Below, piece after piece: positions 8,755-17,781 of a stretch of 64,000 nucleotides of DNA (position 1 is the stretch's first letter; the number at the start of each line of letters is the position of its first letter). The stretch is from Micromonospora sp. R77 (lineage in GTDB: Bacteria > Actinomycetota > Actinomycetes > Mycobacteriales > Micromonosporaceae). Below the pieces are notes generated by a model that was not told the DNA's origin, searched no databases, and worked only from the letters and a program-made list of their open reading frames with translations. The stretch covers positions 2,604,001-2,668,000 of the forward strand of contig NZ_JALDST010000001.1 of the NCBI RefSeq assembly GCF_022747945.1, read 5' to 3'. The translations under genes were made by a program, and so were the position numbers.

Positions 8755-9224
8755 AGGAGATTCCCCACGACGGTCGCCTCCGGGTACATCCGGCGCTGCT
8801 CCTCCCACTGCACGAGCATCGCGGAGAGGAACGGGCGGCAGAGCCGGGCGGTCAGCGTCGCGCTGTCGATCCGGTCGTACACCTCGATGTAGACGGTCGG
8901 GACGCGGCGCAGCCGGGCCGCGACGACGAACGGCACGGCGACCCCCGCGCCGGTGGTGACCACCGCGTCCACCCGACGGCCGCGCAGCACCCGGAACGCC
9001 AGGAAGGCGTTGCGGATCAGGTTGCGGACGTTGCGGGTGGTGGGGTGGTAGGCCCACACCACGTCCTCGCCGTCGAGCAGCGACCGGGCGTCCGGCGTGT
9101 CGAACGTCACCCACGCCCGACGCCGGTCCCGGTACCAGGACTCCAGCGCCAGGAGCTGGGCGAGATGCCCGCCGCTGGATCCGACCAGCAGGATCTGCCC
9201 CGAGTCCTCGGTTGACCCGCCCAC
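8751..9224 (-). CDS. Alg14/PssD-like glycosyltransferase membrane subunit
   Basis: A 157-aa protein of the Alg14/PssD/CpsF family: ILLVGSSGGHLAQLL at the N-terminus (about 11-25), VVTTGAGVAVPF in the middle and VQWEEQRRMYP near the end. In the family it recruits the catalytic Alg13-like partner to the membrane and to the lipid-linked acceptor. The GTG at 9224 lies 8 nt after GGGGAGG; a TTG at 9227 is possible. It is the first gene of the minus-strand operon, divergent from the chain-length gene across 500 bp of non-coding DNA. Confidence 0.82.
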   Translation of the reverse strand: MGGSTEDSGQILLVGSSGGHLAQLLALESWYRDRRRAWVTFDTPDARSLLDGEDVVWAYHPTTRNVRNLIRNAFLAFRVLRGRRVDAVVTTGAGVAVPFVVAARLRRVPTVYIEVYDRIDSATLTARLCRPFLSAMLVQWEEQRRMYPEATVVGNLL

Positions 9225-9725
9225 CAACGTTTCCTCCCCGTCCCGTCATGACACGTCCGGATTTTCGTGAATGACCCACGGACGCGCCCTGACAACCTAC
9301 TGGCGGGTGGGTGGACAACTGAAGGGGCCGTTGGACCGATCCGGTCCCGCCGGTCGGCTCACCGTCCGATGGACGGCCCGACGGCCGGACGCCGACTCCA
9401 CCGTGTCGGCCCGGCGTCGAGGTCAGGCCCGGTGCCGGGGCCGGAGCACCCGAATCTTCACGTGATGTGTCAGGATTCCGTCACCCGCTCCGGACGACTG
9501 TCGACGTGGACGCCGCGCCGTGGTGGGTCGGCGCGGAGGCCGGTGCCCCGCCGAATGGTCAAGCGAGGGTCGGCCGATCCGTGCGGACTGCCTACACCTG
9601 GACAGTCTTGCCGGGCGTGAGCGGACTTCCCCTCGTCGTTCGGATCGGGGACACTCGAGTCCACGGTCCGGTCCAAGCTGCGCCGTGGACTGCCCGGCTC
9701 GGTCGAAAGGGAGCGACAGAATCCG
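9225..9725. other. Divergent regulatory region of the two polysaccharide operons
   Basis: About 500 bp without a credible gene, between the minus-strand (pssD-like) and plus-strand (Wzz-like) operons. I see a TTCACGTGA palindrome near 9458-9466 and Shine-Dalgarno sequences at both edges, but no recognisable -35/-10 pair. Promoters and regulator sites for both operons must lie here. Confidence 0.6.
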
Positions 9726-11579
9726 ATGCCCTCACCCCACCTGGCCGAGAGCGACTCCGACGGACCCGTCCTGATGGCATATCTGGGCTGGCTCCGCCGC
9801 CGCTGGTGGATCCTGCTGCTGGCAGCGGTCCTCGGCACGGCCGGTGGGCTCGCGGTGAGCCAGGTCCAGCAGGCCCGCTACACCTCCACCACCTCGCTGC
9901 TGGTGCGGCCGGTGGGCGCGAGCGCCGGCGACAGCAACCCGAACGCGAAGGTCAACCTGGACACCGAGGCGCAGGTGGTCCGGTCGCTCGTCGTCGGGGA
10001 GCGGGCCAAGGGCCTGATGAAGAGCAGCACCCCGGCCGACGAGCTGGTCCAGTCGGCGACCGTCAACGTGCCGCCGAACAGCCAGGTCCTCCAGGTGTCG
10101 TACGAGGCGGACAGCCCGAAGGAGGCGCAGGCCGGTTCGCACGCGTTCGCCCAGGCTTACCTCGACCTCCGCCGGGCCACCGCCCAGGCGTCCCTGGACA
10201 ACCAGGTGAAGAGCCTCCAGCAGCAGATCGCGGACCTCAACAAGCAGCTCACCGCAGTCTCCGGGAAGGTCGCCGCGGCGCCGGCGAACTCGGTCGAGCG
10301 GAAGCGGGCCGAGGCCGACCAGAGCGTGCTGACCAACAATCTGACCTCGCTGAACAACCGGCTCAGCCCGCTGCTCTCCGAGGGCATCGACCCGGGCGAG
10401 ATCATCTCCGACGCCCCGCTGCCCGACAGCCCCAGCTCGCCGAACCGCACCCTGAACCTGGCCAGCGGCCTCGGCGCCGGCCTGCTCCTCGGCATCGTGC
10501 TGGCGCTGGTGCTGGACCGCCTCGACACCCGGGTCCGCCGGGGCCGGGACATCAGTGACCGGACCGGGCTGCCGCTGCTGCTGGAGCTGCCGCAGAAGAC
10601 GGCCACCGTCGGCGTGCTGCCCGCCACCCACAAGATCTCCCGGGAGCTGGGCCGGCTGCGCAACGTGCTGCTCTCCGCGGTGCCCCCGGCCCGGGAGGCC
10701 GGGCGGGGACGCCTGCTGCTGCTCTGCGACGGCTCGTCCGGCTCGGCGGCCGGCTTCGTCGCCGCCAACCTCGCCGCCGCGTACGCCCGGACCGGGCAGC
10801 AGGTGGCGCTGCTGACCACCAAGCCGGACTCCACGCTGACCGCCATCACCGGCGTCACCGAGGGCCGGCACAGCCTGGCCGCGGTGCTCCGGCGGGACGT
10901 CCCGGCACTGAAGGCGCTGACCCCGGTCCCCGGGCTCGGTCAGCTCCGGGTGCTGGTCCCCGGCGACCTGGAGGCCGACGTGGAACTGCCGGTGGCGGCG
11001 CTGCTGGAGATCCTCGCCGAGCTCTCCGCCCGCTTCGACCACGTGCTCATCGAGACCGCCCAGCCGACCGTCGCGGTCGAGGCGCAGGCGCTGGGCCGGC
11101 ACGTCGACGCGGTGATCGTGGTGGCCGAGAGCGGCCGTACCCGCAGCGGCGAGATCAGCGCCGCGTTGAAGCAGTTCGAGCAGGTCGACGCGCCCGTCCT
11201 CGGTGCCGTGCTGGCACCCCGGATGCCGGCCTCGGCCGCCCCGGCGAAACCGGCACCGACCGTTGCGAAGCCGCGGCCCCGGCCGAGCCCCGGGCCCTCC
11301 GGGGGCGCCCCTTCGGTGGAGTCGACCATGGTGCTGCCCCGGATGAACCCGTCCCCCACGGGCGCCTCCGCCGGGTCGGCCAAGCCGGCCGGTCCGCCCA
11401 AGCCCACCGGTCAGGCCAAGCCGACGGGTCAGGCCAAGCCGACCGCCCCCGCCGGACCGGTGCCGGTGGCCGGCAGCGGTCACGGCCACGGCAGCACCTA
11501 CCGGTCCCGCGGCGACGCCGGGTCCGTCGACGGCTCCGGCCGCAGCTACGCCCTCGACTCCGGCGAGGACCTGGGGTGA
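9726..11579 (+). CDS. Wzz/BY-kinase-like polysaccharide co-polymerase with degenerate P-loop
   Basis: A 617-aa inner-membrane protein. TM1 lies at about 27-45, a periplasmic region with a coiled coil at about 160-215, a PDSPSSPNRTLN pre-TM2 motif, TM2 at about 243-263, a cytoplasmic ATPase-like domain (about 300-505) and a Pro/Lys tail with PTGQAK repeats. In this family the protein sets chain length, with autophosphorylation modulating export. Here the Walker A region reads DGSSGSAAGF (335-344) with no GK-S/T, the Walker A' aspartate is replaced in HVLIETAQ, and there is no C-terminal tyrosine cluster, so kinase activity is unlikely. GTGA overlap with the next gene. Start ATG with AAAGGGAG upstream. 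Confidence 0.83.
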   Translation: MPSPHLAESDSDGPVLMAYLGWLRRRWWILLLAAVLGTAGGLAVSQVQQARYTSTTSLLVRPVGASAGDSNPNAKVNLDTEAQVVRSLVVGERAKGLMKSSTPADELVQSATVNVPPNSQVLQVSYEADSPKEAQAGSHAFAQAYLDLRRATAQASLDNQVKSLQQQIADLNKQLTAVSGKVAAAPANSVERKRAEADQSVLTNNLTSLNNRLSPLLSEGIDPGEIISDAPLPDSPSSPNRTLNLASGLGAGLLLGIVLALVLDRLDTRVRRGRDISDRTGLPLLLELPQKTATVGVLPATHKISRELGRLRNVLLSAVPPAREAGRGRLLLLCDGSSGSAAGFVAANLAAAYARTGQQVALLTTKPDSTLTAITGVTEGRHSLAAVLRRDVPALKALTPVPGLGQLRVLVPGDLEADVELPVAALLEILAELSARFDHVLIETAQPTVAVEAQALGRHVDAVIVVAESGRTRSGEISAALKQFEQVDAPVLGAVLAPRMPASAAPAKPAPTVAKPRPRPSPGPSGGAPSVESTMVLPRMNPSPTGASAGSAKPAGPPKPTGQAKPTGQAKPTAPAGPVPVAGSGHGHGSTYRSRGDAGSVDGSGRSYALDSGEDLG

Positions 11580-12577
11580 ACCGACGGCAGATGCTCCGCG
11601 CCGCCCTCGTCCCGGCCGTCGTGATCGGCCTCGGCACGGCCTGCAGCGAGCCACAACCGGCCGGCAGCACCGACGTGGTCGACCCCGGCACGGCCGCCCC
11701 GACCAGCGCCAGCCCGACCCCGAGCCAGCCGGCGGCGCCGCTGACCGGCCTGCCGGTCGCCGCCGCGGCGGTCGCCGCCCGACCCGCGGTCGCGGTGCCG
11801 ATCCGGGTCAGCCCGGCCACCACGCCGGCCGGGCTCGGCTCGGCGGACCTGGTCTACGCCGAGTTCGCCGAGTCCGACACGCTGCACCTGACCGCCGTCT
11901 TCCACTCGAAGGACGCGGCCAAGGTCGGGCCGGTCACCGAGATCCGCCCGGTCGACATCCGGTCACTCGGTGTGCTGCACCCGTTCGTCGGCTATGCCGG
12001 CGGGCCGACCGGGTTCCTCACCCAGTTCGAGAACTCCAAGCTCGCCGGGGTGACCCCCGCCGACGACGGTGACAAGGTGTTCGCCGGCGACCAGACGTCC
12101 ACCGCGGCGCTGTGGAAGGCGGCCCCGAAGGGTGCGCAGCCGCCGCCGAGCGTGCTCGACTACGCGACCCCCGGCTCGGCGCTGGCCGGCCGGGACGTGA
12201 CACCGGCCCAGGAGCTGACCATCAGCGTCCCCGGTGGTCCGCCGCAGGTCTGGCGGTACGACGCGGCCAAGTCGACCTGGGTCGGCAAGGTCGGCACCGC
12301 CACGGTCACCGCAGCCAGCGTGCTGGTCCTCACCATGGAATACAAGACGCTCGACGTGCGGAAGCCCTCGCCGCGCTCGCTGCCCTCGGCGAACGTCTTC
12401 GGCGAGGGGGCCGTGGTGGCGGTCTCCGGTCCGTCGGGTGCCAAGGGCAAGTGGCGCAAGCCCGGGCTCGACCTGGTCTGCAACATCACCGACCTCAACG
12501 GCGAACTGCTGCACCCGACGCCCGGCAACGCGTGGGTGTTCTACGTGCCGAGCAGCGCCAAGGTCACTCTCAGATGA
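11576..12577 (+). CDS. DUF3048 (YerB-like) lipoprotein
   Basis: A 333-aa predicted lipoprotein: MNRRQMLRAALVP is followed by a hydrophobic stretch and the lipobox LGTAC (Cys about 23). After a Pro/Thr/Ala spacer, the paired DUF3048 domains begin at LTGLPV and show the conserved ADLVYAEFAES, GPVTEIRPVDI and C-terminal NAWVFYVP segments. The family role is not established. Within a polysaccharide operon, with 4-bp overlaps on both sides, a role on the outer membrane face in polymer handling is a guess from context. Confidence 0.82.
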   Translation: MNRRQMLRAALVPAVVIGLGTACSEPQPAGSTDVVDPGTAAPTSASPTPSQPAAPLTGLPVAAAAVAARPAVAVPIRVSPATTPAGLGSADLVYAEFAESDTLHLTAVFHSKDAAKVGPVTEIRPVDIRSLGVLHPFVGYAGGPTGFLTQFENSKLAGVTPADDGDKVFAGDQTSTAALWKAAPKGAQPPPSVLDYATPGSALAGRDVTPAQELTISVPGGPPQVWRYDAAKSTWVGKVGTATVTAASVLVLTMEYKTLDVRKPSPRSLPSANVFGEGAVVAVSGPSGAKGKWRKPGLDLVCNITDLNGELLHPTPGNAWVFYVPSSAKVTLR

Positions 12578-14052
12578 GTACGGTCACCCCGAACCGCCCG
12601 GCCCGCGGCTCGGCGTCGGTCGTCGGCGTACCGGTCTCGCCGGTGGCCACGCCGGCGCCCGCCCGGCCGAAGTCCTGGTCGCTGCGGCTGCCCAAGGCCT
12701 GGCCGCTGACCGCGCTGTTCGTGCTCTACCCGGTGTGGTGGGCGCTCGGGGTGGCCTCCTTCGTCGTCGTCATCCTGGCCGTGCCGATGGCGGTGCAGCT
12801 CTACCGGCGCGGCCCGGTACGGGTCCCGCCGGGCTTCGGCATCTGGTTGGTGCTGCTGCTCTGGGTGCTGCTGTCGGTGGTGATGCTCGACCTCACCGCG
12901 CCGGACACGCTCCCGCCGGGCGGCGGCGGCCGGTACATCGGCTGGGCGATCCGGCTGGCGAACTACGTGGCGACGACCGTGGTCATGCTCTACGTGTTCA
13001 ACCTGAGCGAGCGGGAACTGCCCCGGCGCCAGGTGATCCGCAACTTCGGCTTCATGGGCGTCGTCGTGGTGATCGGCGGCTGGGTGGGCTCGCTCTTCCC
13101 CACCGGGGGCTTCGTCGCGCCGCTGCGCTTCGTGCTGCCGCCCTCGATCGCCAGCCAACCCTTCGTCGCCTCGCTGATGGACGTCAAGTTCGCCCAGGTC
13201 CAGCAGGTGATCGTCGGCGAGGCGACTTCACCCCGGCCGTCGGCGCCCTTCGCGTACACCAACTCGTGGGGTGAGAACACCGCCGTCCTGCTGATCTGGC
13301 TGATCGTCGGCTGGGTGGTGCTGGGCGGCCCGGTGCGGCGGGTGCTCGGCATCGCGATCGCCCTGGCCGCGGTCTTCCCGATCGTCTACTCGCTCAACCG
13401 GGGCCTCTGGATCGGTCTCGGCATCTCCGCGGTCTACGTGGCGGTCCGGATGGCGTTGCGCGGCCGGATGGCGGTGCTCGGCGGGTTGGCCCTGGCGGTG
13501 GGGTTGATCGGCATCCTGATCATCGCCACTCCGCTCGGCAAGACCTTCGACGAGCGGCTGCAGAACGGCCACAGCGACGAGATCCGCACCACCCTCTCCG
13601 AGTCGGCCCTCACCGCCGCGAACCACTCGCCCGTGCTCGGGTACGGCGGCAACCGGGCGCTGATCGGCAGCAACCGCTCCATCGCGATCGGTAAGACCGA
13701 CGACTGCAAGCAGTGCGGCAACCGGGAGCTGGGCAGCAACGGCCAGCTCTGGGCGTTGCTGGTCGGCCAGGGCTATGTCGGCGCGCTCTGCTACAACGGG
13801 TTCTTCCTCTACAGCCTCTGGCGCTACCGCCGCGACCACAGCGCGATCGGGATCGCCGGCAGCCTCGTGCTCGTCCTGATGCTCTTCTTCCAGTTCACCT
13901 ATGGCGCAATGGAAGCCACCCTCGCCTACGGCCTGATCTCGGTCGCCCTGCTCGCCCGCAACGACCGGCTGCGCCGGGCCGTCGCGCCGGCGCCGCCGTT
14001 GGGCACCGTGGGCGGGCTACGGGCCCGACTCGAAGCAGCCGGTGACCGCTGA
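12574..14052 (+). CDS. O-antigen ligase/Wzy-like polymerase
   Basis: A 492-aa polytopic membrane protein with about ten to twelve predicted helices and a large extracytoplasmic loop (about residues 320-400, containing SPVLGYGGNRAL and a CKQC pair). The topology and the position between chain-length, flippase and sulfotransferase genes fit a Wzy polymerase or WaaL-like ligase of the O-antigen ligase superfamily. The ATG overlaps the upstream stop by 4 bp (ATGA). Polymerase is favoured over ligase because no other candidate lies in the locus. The CxxC in the loop is unusual and may be a disulfide. Confidence 0.78.
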   Translation: MSTVTPNRPARGSASVVGVPVSPVATPAPARPKSWSLRLPKAWPLTALFVLYPVWWALGVASFVVVILAVPMAVQLYRRGPVRVPPGFGIWLVLLLWVLLSVVMLDLTAPDTLPPGGGGRYIGWAIRLANYVATTVVMLYVFNLSERELPRRQVIRNFGFMGVVVVIGGWVGSLFPTGGFVAPLRFVLPPSIASQPFVASLMDVKFAQVQQVIVGEATSPRPSAPFAYTNSWGENTAVLLIWLIVGWVVLGGPVRRVLGIAIALAAVFPIVYSLNRGLWIGLGISAVYVAVRMALRGRMAVLGGLALAVGLIGILIIATPLGKTFDERLQNGHSDEIRTTLSESALTAANHSPVLGYGGNRALIGSNRSIAIGKTDDCKQCGNRELGSNGQLWALLVGQGYVGALCYNGFFLYSLWRYRRDHSAIGIAGSLVLVLMLFFQFTYGAMEATLAYGLISVALLARNDRLRRAVAPAPPLGTVGGLRARLEAAGDR

Positions 14053-15260
14053 TGGTGTTCCGTGTCCCTCCGGACGGCGACGGCCGCTCCGCGTACCTCG
14101 CCGACCTGGCCGGGCTGATCTGGCCTGCGCCCGCCGAAGCCACGCTGCGTCGGGGCGGGCGGGACGGCTGGGTGGTCGTACCGTCGGCGACCCGGCCACG
14201 GCTGCTCGTGCCGACCGGGTCGGGGCGGGCGGCGGCCAGCGCCGTCCGGCACTCGACCGAGGCGGTCGGCCGGAAGGCGAAGCTGGTCCGGCAGGGGCTG
14301 GCCACCGCGTTCCGGCTCGGGCTGGGCCCGCTGGTGTTCCGGGACCGGGTGGCGGTGACCGGCGGCGGGCTGGACGCGTACCTGGCCGAGGTGCTGGGCA
14401 CGCCGACGCTGGTCAGCATGCACATCGGTCCGGCCCGGGCGAACCGCAAGCCGGTCCTGCAACTGCTCGGCCCGGACGGGCGGGCACTGGGCTACGCCAA
14501 GCTGGGCGTCGACCCGCTGACCCGGGCGCTGGTGGACGTGGAGGCCGCCGCGCTGCGCCGGCTGGCCGAACTGCCGCTGGGCCCGGTGACGGTGGCCGGG
14601 GTGCTGCACCACGGCGACTGGCACGGGCACGCGCTGCTGGTGCAGGAGGCGCTGCCGGTACGGCTGCCCCGGGCCGCCCCGGCCGCGGCCGAGGCGGCGG
14701 AGCGGGCGGCGATGGTGGCGGTGGCCGGCTGTCTCGGGGTACGGCACCGGTCGTACGCCGGAAGTTCGCACGCGGCCCGGCTGGCCGAGGAGATCGACGC
14801 GCTGGGCGGTCGGCCGGAGGCCGGGCGGCTGCAGACGGTGCTGAAGACCGTCGCGGACGCCGACCCGACGGTCGCCTTCGGTGCCTGGCACGGCGACTGG
14901 AACGGCGGCAACAGCGCGGTCCTCGCCGACGGCCGGGTGCTGGTCTGGGACTGGGAGCGGTTCACCGGTGACGTGCCGGCGGGTTACGACGCGCTGCACC
15001 GGGTGGTGCAGACCGCCATCGGCCACGACGGGGTGGAGCCGACGGACGCGGCGCGGGCCCTGATCGCCGGCGCGGCGGGCACGCTGGCCCCGTTCGGGCA
15101 GGACGGCCGGGACGCCGACCTGGTGGCCGTGCTCTACCTGGTGGAGCTGGCCACCCGCTATCTGCGGGACCGGCAGGCGGAGGCGGGTGCGCGACTGGGG
15201 CACGTCGACGCCTGGCTGCTGCCGGCCGTCGAGGAGCACCTGGCCCGTCGGGCCCGGTGA
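14052..15260 (+). CDS. APH-fold phosphotransferase/kinase-like protein
   Basis: A 402-aa protein with the aminoglycoside phosphotransferase/choline kinase fold. A candidate ATP-binding lysine is in LGYAKLG (about 146-152), the catalytic loop is WHGDWNGGN (about 279-287, the Brenner-type HGDxxxxN) and the metal-binding segment is VLVWDWERF (about 297-304). The first ~120 residues are unrelated to the fold. Translationally coupled (TGATG) after the Wzy-like gene, it may phosphorylate a sugar, lipid or phospho-group precursor of the polymer. Substrate unknown. Nothing suggests antibiotic resistance. Confidence 0.72.
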   Translation: MVFRVPPDGDGRSAYLADLAGLIWPAPAEATLRRGGRDGWVVVPSATRPRLLVPTGSGRAAASAVRHSTEAVGRKAKLVRQGLATAFRLGLGPLVFRDRVAVTGGGLDAYLAEVLGTPTLVSMHIGPARANRKPVLQLLGPDGRALGYAKLGVDPLTRALVDVEAAALRRLAELPLGPVTVAGVLHHGDWHGHALLVQEALPVRLPRAAPAAAEAAERAAMVAVAGCLGVRHRSYAGSSHAARLAEEIDALGGRPEAGRLQTVLKTVADADPTVAFGAWHGDWNGGNSAVLADGRVLVWDWERFTGDVPAGYDALHRVVQTAIGHDGVEPTDAARALIAGAAGTLAPFGQDGRDADLVAVLYLVELATRYLRDRQAEAGARLGHVDAWLLPAVEEHLARRAR

Positions 15261-15277
15261 GAGTGAGGAGTGGGGAC

Positions 15278-16141
15278 GTGACGGTGGCCAAGGAGCAGGC
15301 GCTCCGCGCGGTGAAGTCGATGAGCCGGACGGTCGGCCGGTTGACCGCCGGGAGCCGGATGACGCCCGGTTTCCTGATCGTGGGAGCGCAGCGCTGCGGC
15401 ACCACGTCGCTGTTCAAGACGCTCTCCCAGCACCCGGGCGTGCTGCCGCCGGCCTACCACAAGGGCGTGCACTACTTCGACACCGACTACCACCGGGGGA
15501 TGAACTGGTACCTCGGGCACTTCCCCACCACCGCGAAGGCGGAGGCGGTCCGGGCGCAGCTCGGCGTCCGGGGGATCACCGGGGAGTCGAGCCCGTTCTA
15601 CATGTTCCACCCGCTGGCCGGTCAGCGGATCGCCGCGGACCTGCCCGGCGTACGGCTGCTGGTGCTGCTGCGCGACCCGGTGGAGCGGGCGTACTCGGCG
15701 CACTCGCACGAGCTGGCCCGGGGTTACGAGACCGAGTCGTCGTTCGAGCGGGCGCTGGAGCTGGAGGAGGAGCGGACGGCCGGTGAGCGGGAACGGATGA
15801 CCGCCGACCCGAAATACCTGAGCCACCACCTGCAGCACAACGCGTACCTCGCCCGGGGGCGGTACATCGAGCAGCTGGAGCGGCTGGAGGCGCTGGTCGG
15901 CCGGGAGCGGCTGCACGTGATCGACAGCGACGACTTCTTCGCCGACCCGCGCCCGTCGTTCGACGCGGTCTGCGACTTCATCGGCCTGCCCCGCTGGGCG
16001 GACATCTCCTTCGGCAAGCACAACTCGCGGTCACGGTCGCCCATGTCGGCGCAGCTGCGGGCCCGACTGGAGGACCACTTCGCCCCGTACGACGAGCGGC
16101 TGGCCTCCTGGTGGGGACGCGTGCCGTCGTGGCGGCGGTGA
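15278..16141 (+). CDS. PAPS-dependent sulfotransferase (heparan sulfotransferase-like)
   Basis: A 287-aa sulfotransferase of the NDST/heparan-type family: 5'-PSB loop FLIVGAQRCGTTSLF (about 32-46) and 3'-PB segment LLRDPVERAYSAHSHE (about 130-145), with KGVHYFD in between as in carbohydrate sulfotransferases. The GTG at 15278 has AGGAG at a good distance; the earlier GTG at 15257 would give a 4-bp overlap with the kinase gene and adds seven residues. The GTGAG(A)GTGAGGAGTG leader matches one end of the repeat at 8643-8754. This type most often acts on glycan hydroxyl or amino groups, which supports a sulfated exopolysaccharide. Confidence 0.86.
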   Translation: MTVAKEQALRAVKSMSRTVGRLTAGSRMTPGFLIVGAQRCGTTSLFKTLSQHPGVLPPAYHKGVHYFDTDYHRGMNWYLGHFPTTAKAEAVRAQLGVRGITGESSPFYMFHPLAGQRIAADLPGVRLLVLLRDPVERAYSAHSHELARGYETESSFERALELEEERTAGERERMTADPKYLSHHLQHNAYLARGRYIEQLERLEALVGRERLHVIDSDDFFADPRPSFDAVCDFIGLPRWADISFGKHNSRSRSPMSAQLRARLEDHFAPYDERLASWWGRVPSWRR

Positions 16142-17753
16142 CTCGGACGGACACCGGTGACGACCCGACGGTGATCCTGCCGGCCGTCGGTGGGTCGACG
16201 GCGCCCGGCGGCGGACCGGCGGCAGCCGGCGCGGGTCTGGGCGGCGCGGCCCGGCAGGGCTTCGCGAACCTGGTCGGGGTGGGCATCGCGGCGGTGGCCG
16301 GCTTCGGGCTGAACATCGTCATCACCCGGGGCTGGTCGGTCCGGGACGCCGGCATGTTCTTCGCCGCGACGAGCGCCTTCATGATCGCCGTGTCGGCGGC
16401 CCGGCTGGGCACCGACGTCGGCACCGTCTACTTCGTCAGCCGGCAGCGCACGCTCGGTCAGCGGGACCGGATCCGGGGCACGATCCTGGCCGGACTGCTG
16501 CCGGTGCTGGCCGTCGGGGCGCTGCTCGCCGGGGTGGGCTGGCTCGCCGCGCCGGCGCTGGCCCGGCTGACCATGCCCGAGGCGGGTCCGGGCGCGGTGA
16601 CCGCACTGCGCATCCTGCTGGCCTTCGTGCCGCTGGCCGCGCTCAGCGACTACGCGCTCGCCGCCTGCCGGGGCTTCGGGCAGATGCGTCCGCTGCTCAC
16701 CGTGGAGCGACTCGGCCGTACGCTGATCCAGTTCGTGGCGGTCGCGGTGGCCGCCTGGCTGGGTCTGAGCGCCACCCGCGCGCTGCCGCTGGCCTGGGCG
16801 GTCCCTACCTGCTCGCCGCCGCCGTCGCGCTGGCCTGGCTGGGCCGGCTCGTCCGGCGTGCCGAGCGCGAGGTGGCCCGGCCGGTGCCGACGGCCGAACT
16901 GGCCGGGCCGTTCTGGCGGTTCACCGGGCCCCGGGCCCTGAGCAGCCTGGCCGCCATCGTCGTGCAGCGGCTCGACATCGTGCTGCTCAGCGCGTTGCGC
17001 GGGCCGGCCGACGCGGCGGTCTACACGGCGGCGACCCGGTTCCTCGCGCTGGGTCAACTCTCCAGCGTGGCGCTGGCCGGTTCGGTGCAGCACCGGATGG
17101 CCGCCGCCTTCGCCCGCTCGGACAACGCCGAGGCACGGCAGCTCTACCAGGCCGCCACCGGCTGGCTGGTGCTGCTCTCCTGGCCGGCATACCTGGTCTT
17201 CGCGGCGTTCGCCGGGCCGATGCTGTCCCTCTTCGGCTCCGGTTACGGCGCGGGCCGCCGGGTGGTGCTGCTGCTCGCGCTGACCATGCTGGTGGCCACC
17301 GGCTGCGGCATGGTGGACATGGTGCTCAACATGGCCGGGCGGACCGCCTGGACCTTCTACAACGCGATGGTCGGCACCGTGGTCAACGTGGTCGCCAACG
17401 TCGCGCTCATCCCGGTGTACGGCATCCTCGGCGCCGCCCTGGCCTGGACCGCGTCCATCCTGGTCACCAACCTGGTGCCGTTGGCGCAGCTCTGGTGGTC
17501 GCTGCGGCTGCACCCGTTCGGGCGCGGCACCCGTACCGCGATGGCGCTCGCCGTCGTCTGTTTCGGCCTCCCGCTGGGGCTGGCCAGCCTGCTCGGTGCC
17601 GCCGCGCCGCTGCTCGCCGTGGTGAGCGTGGCCGGCGCGGCGGCGTACCTGGCCGGCGCCTGGCACTGGCGGACCACCCTGCACCTCGACGCGCTCCGCG
17701 CGCTGCGGCGCGGCCGGAACCGCTCCGGCCCGACGCCGGCCGCTCAGTCGTGA
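16138..17753 (+). pseudogene. Wzx/MATE-type polysaccharide flippase, one-base frameshift
   Basis: Two frames together encode a single flippase of about 538 aa with some 12-14 membrane helices. Frame 1 runs from 16138 (GTG, GTGA overlap with the sulfotransferase) to LPLAWAV at about 16800. The continuation PYLLAAAVALAWLG is in another frame from 16803 and runs to the TGA at 17753. Adding one C to the CCC at 16803-16805 restores a continuous protein (WAV-PYLL). The downstream part has its own ATG-like starts (for example the GTG at 16872) but begins mid-domain. The role would be to flip the lipid-linked repeat unit across the membrane. A consensus error is more likely than true loss because all other genes of the operon are intact. 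Confidence 0.8.
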
Positions 17754-17781
17754 CCTGCCCCTGCGTACCGATGGGACACCG

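Noticed and set aside
9458..9466. parS-like TTCACGTGA in the divergent polysaccharide region
   Set aside because: Only nine matching bases; the flanks do not agree.
9732..11654. 640-codon minus-strand open frame
   Set aside because: Antisense shadow of the Wzz/BY-kinase-like gene; Arg/Gly-rich with no motif. Long antisense frames are common at this GC content.
14052..15260. Aminoglycoside resistance gene
   Set aside because: Only the general kinase fold motifs match; the position inside a polysaccharide operon argues against it.
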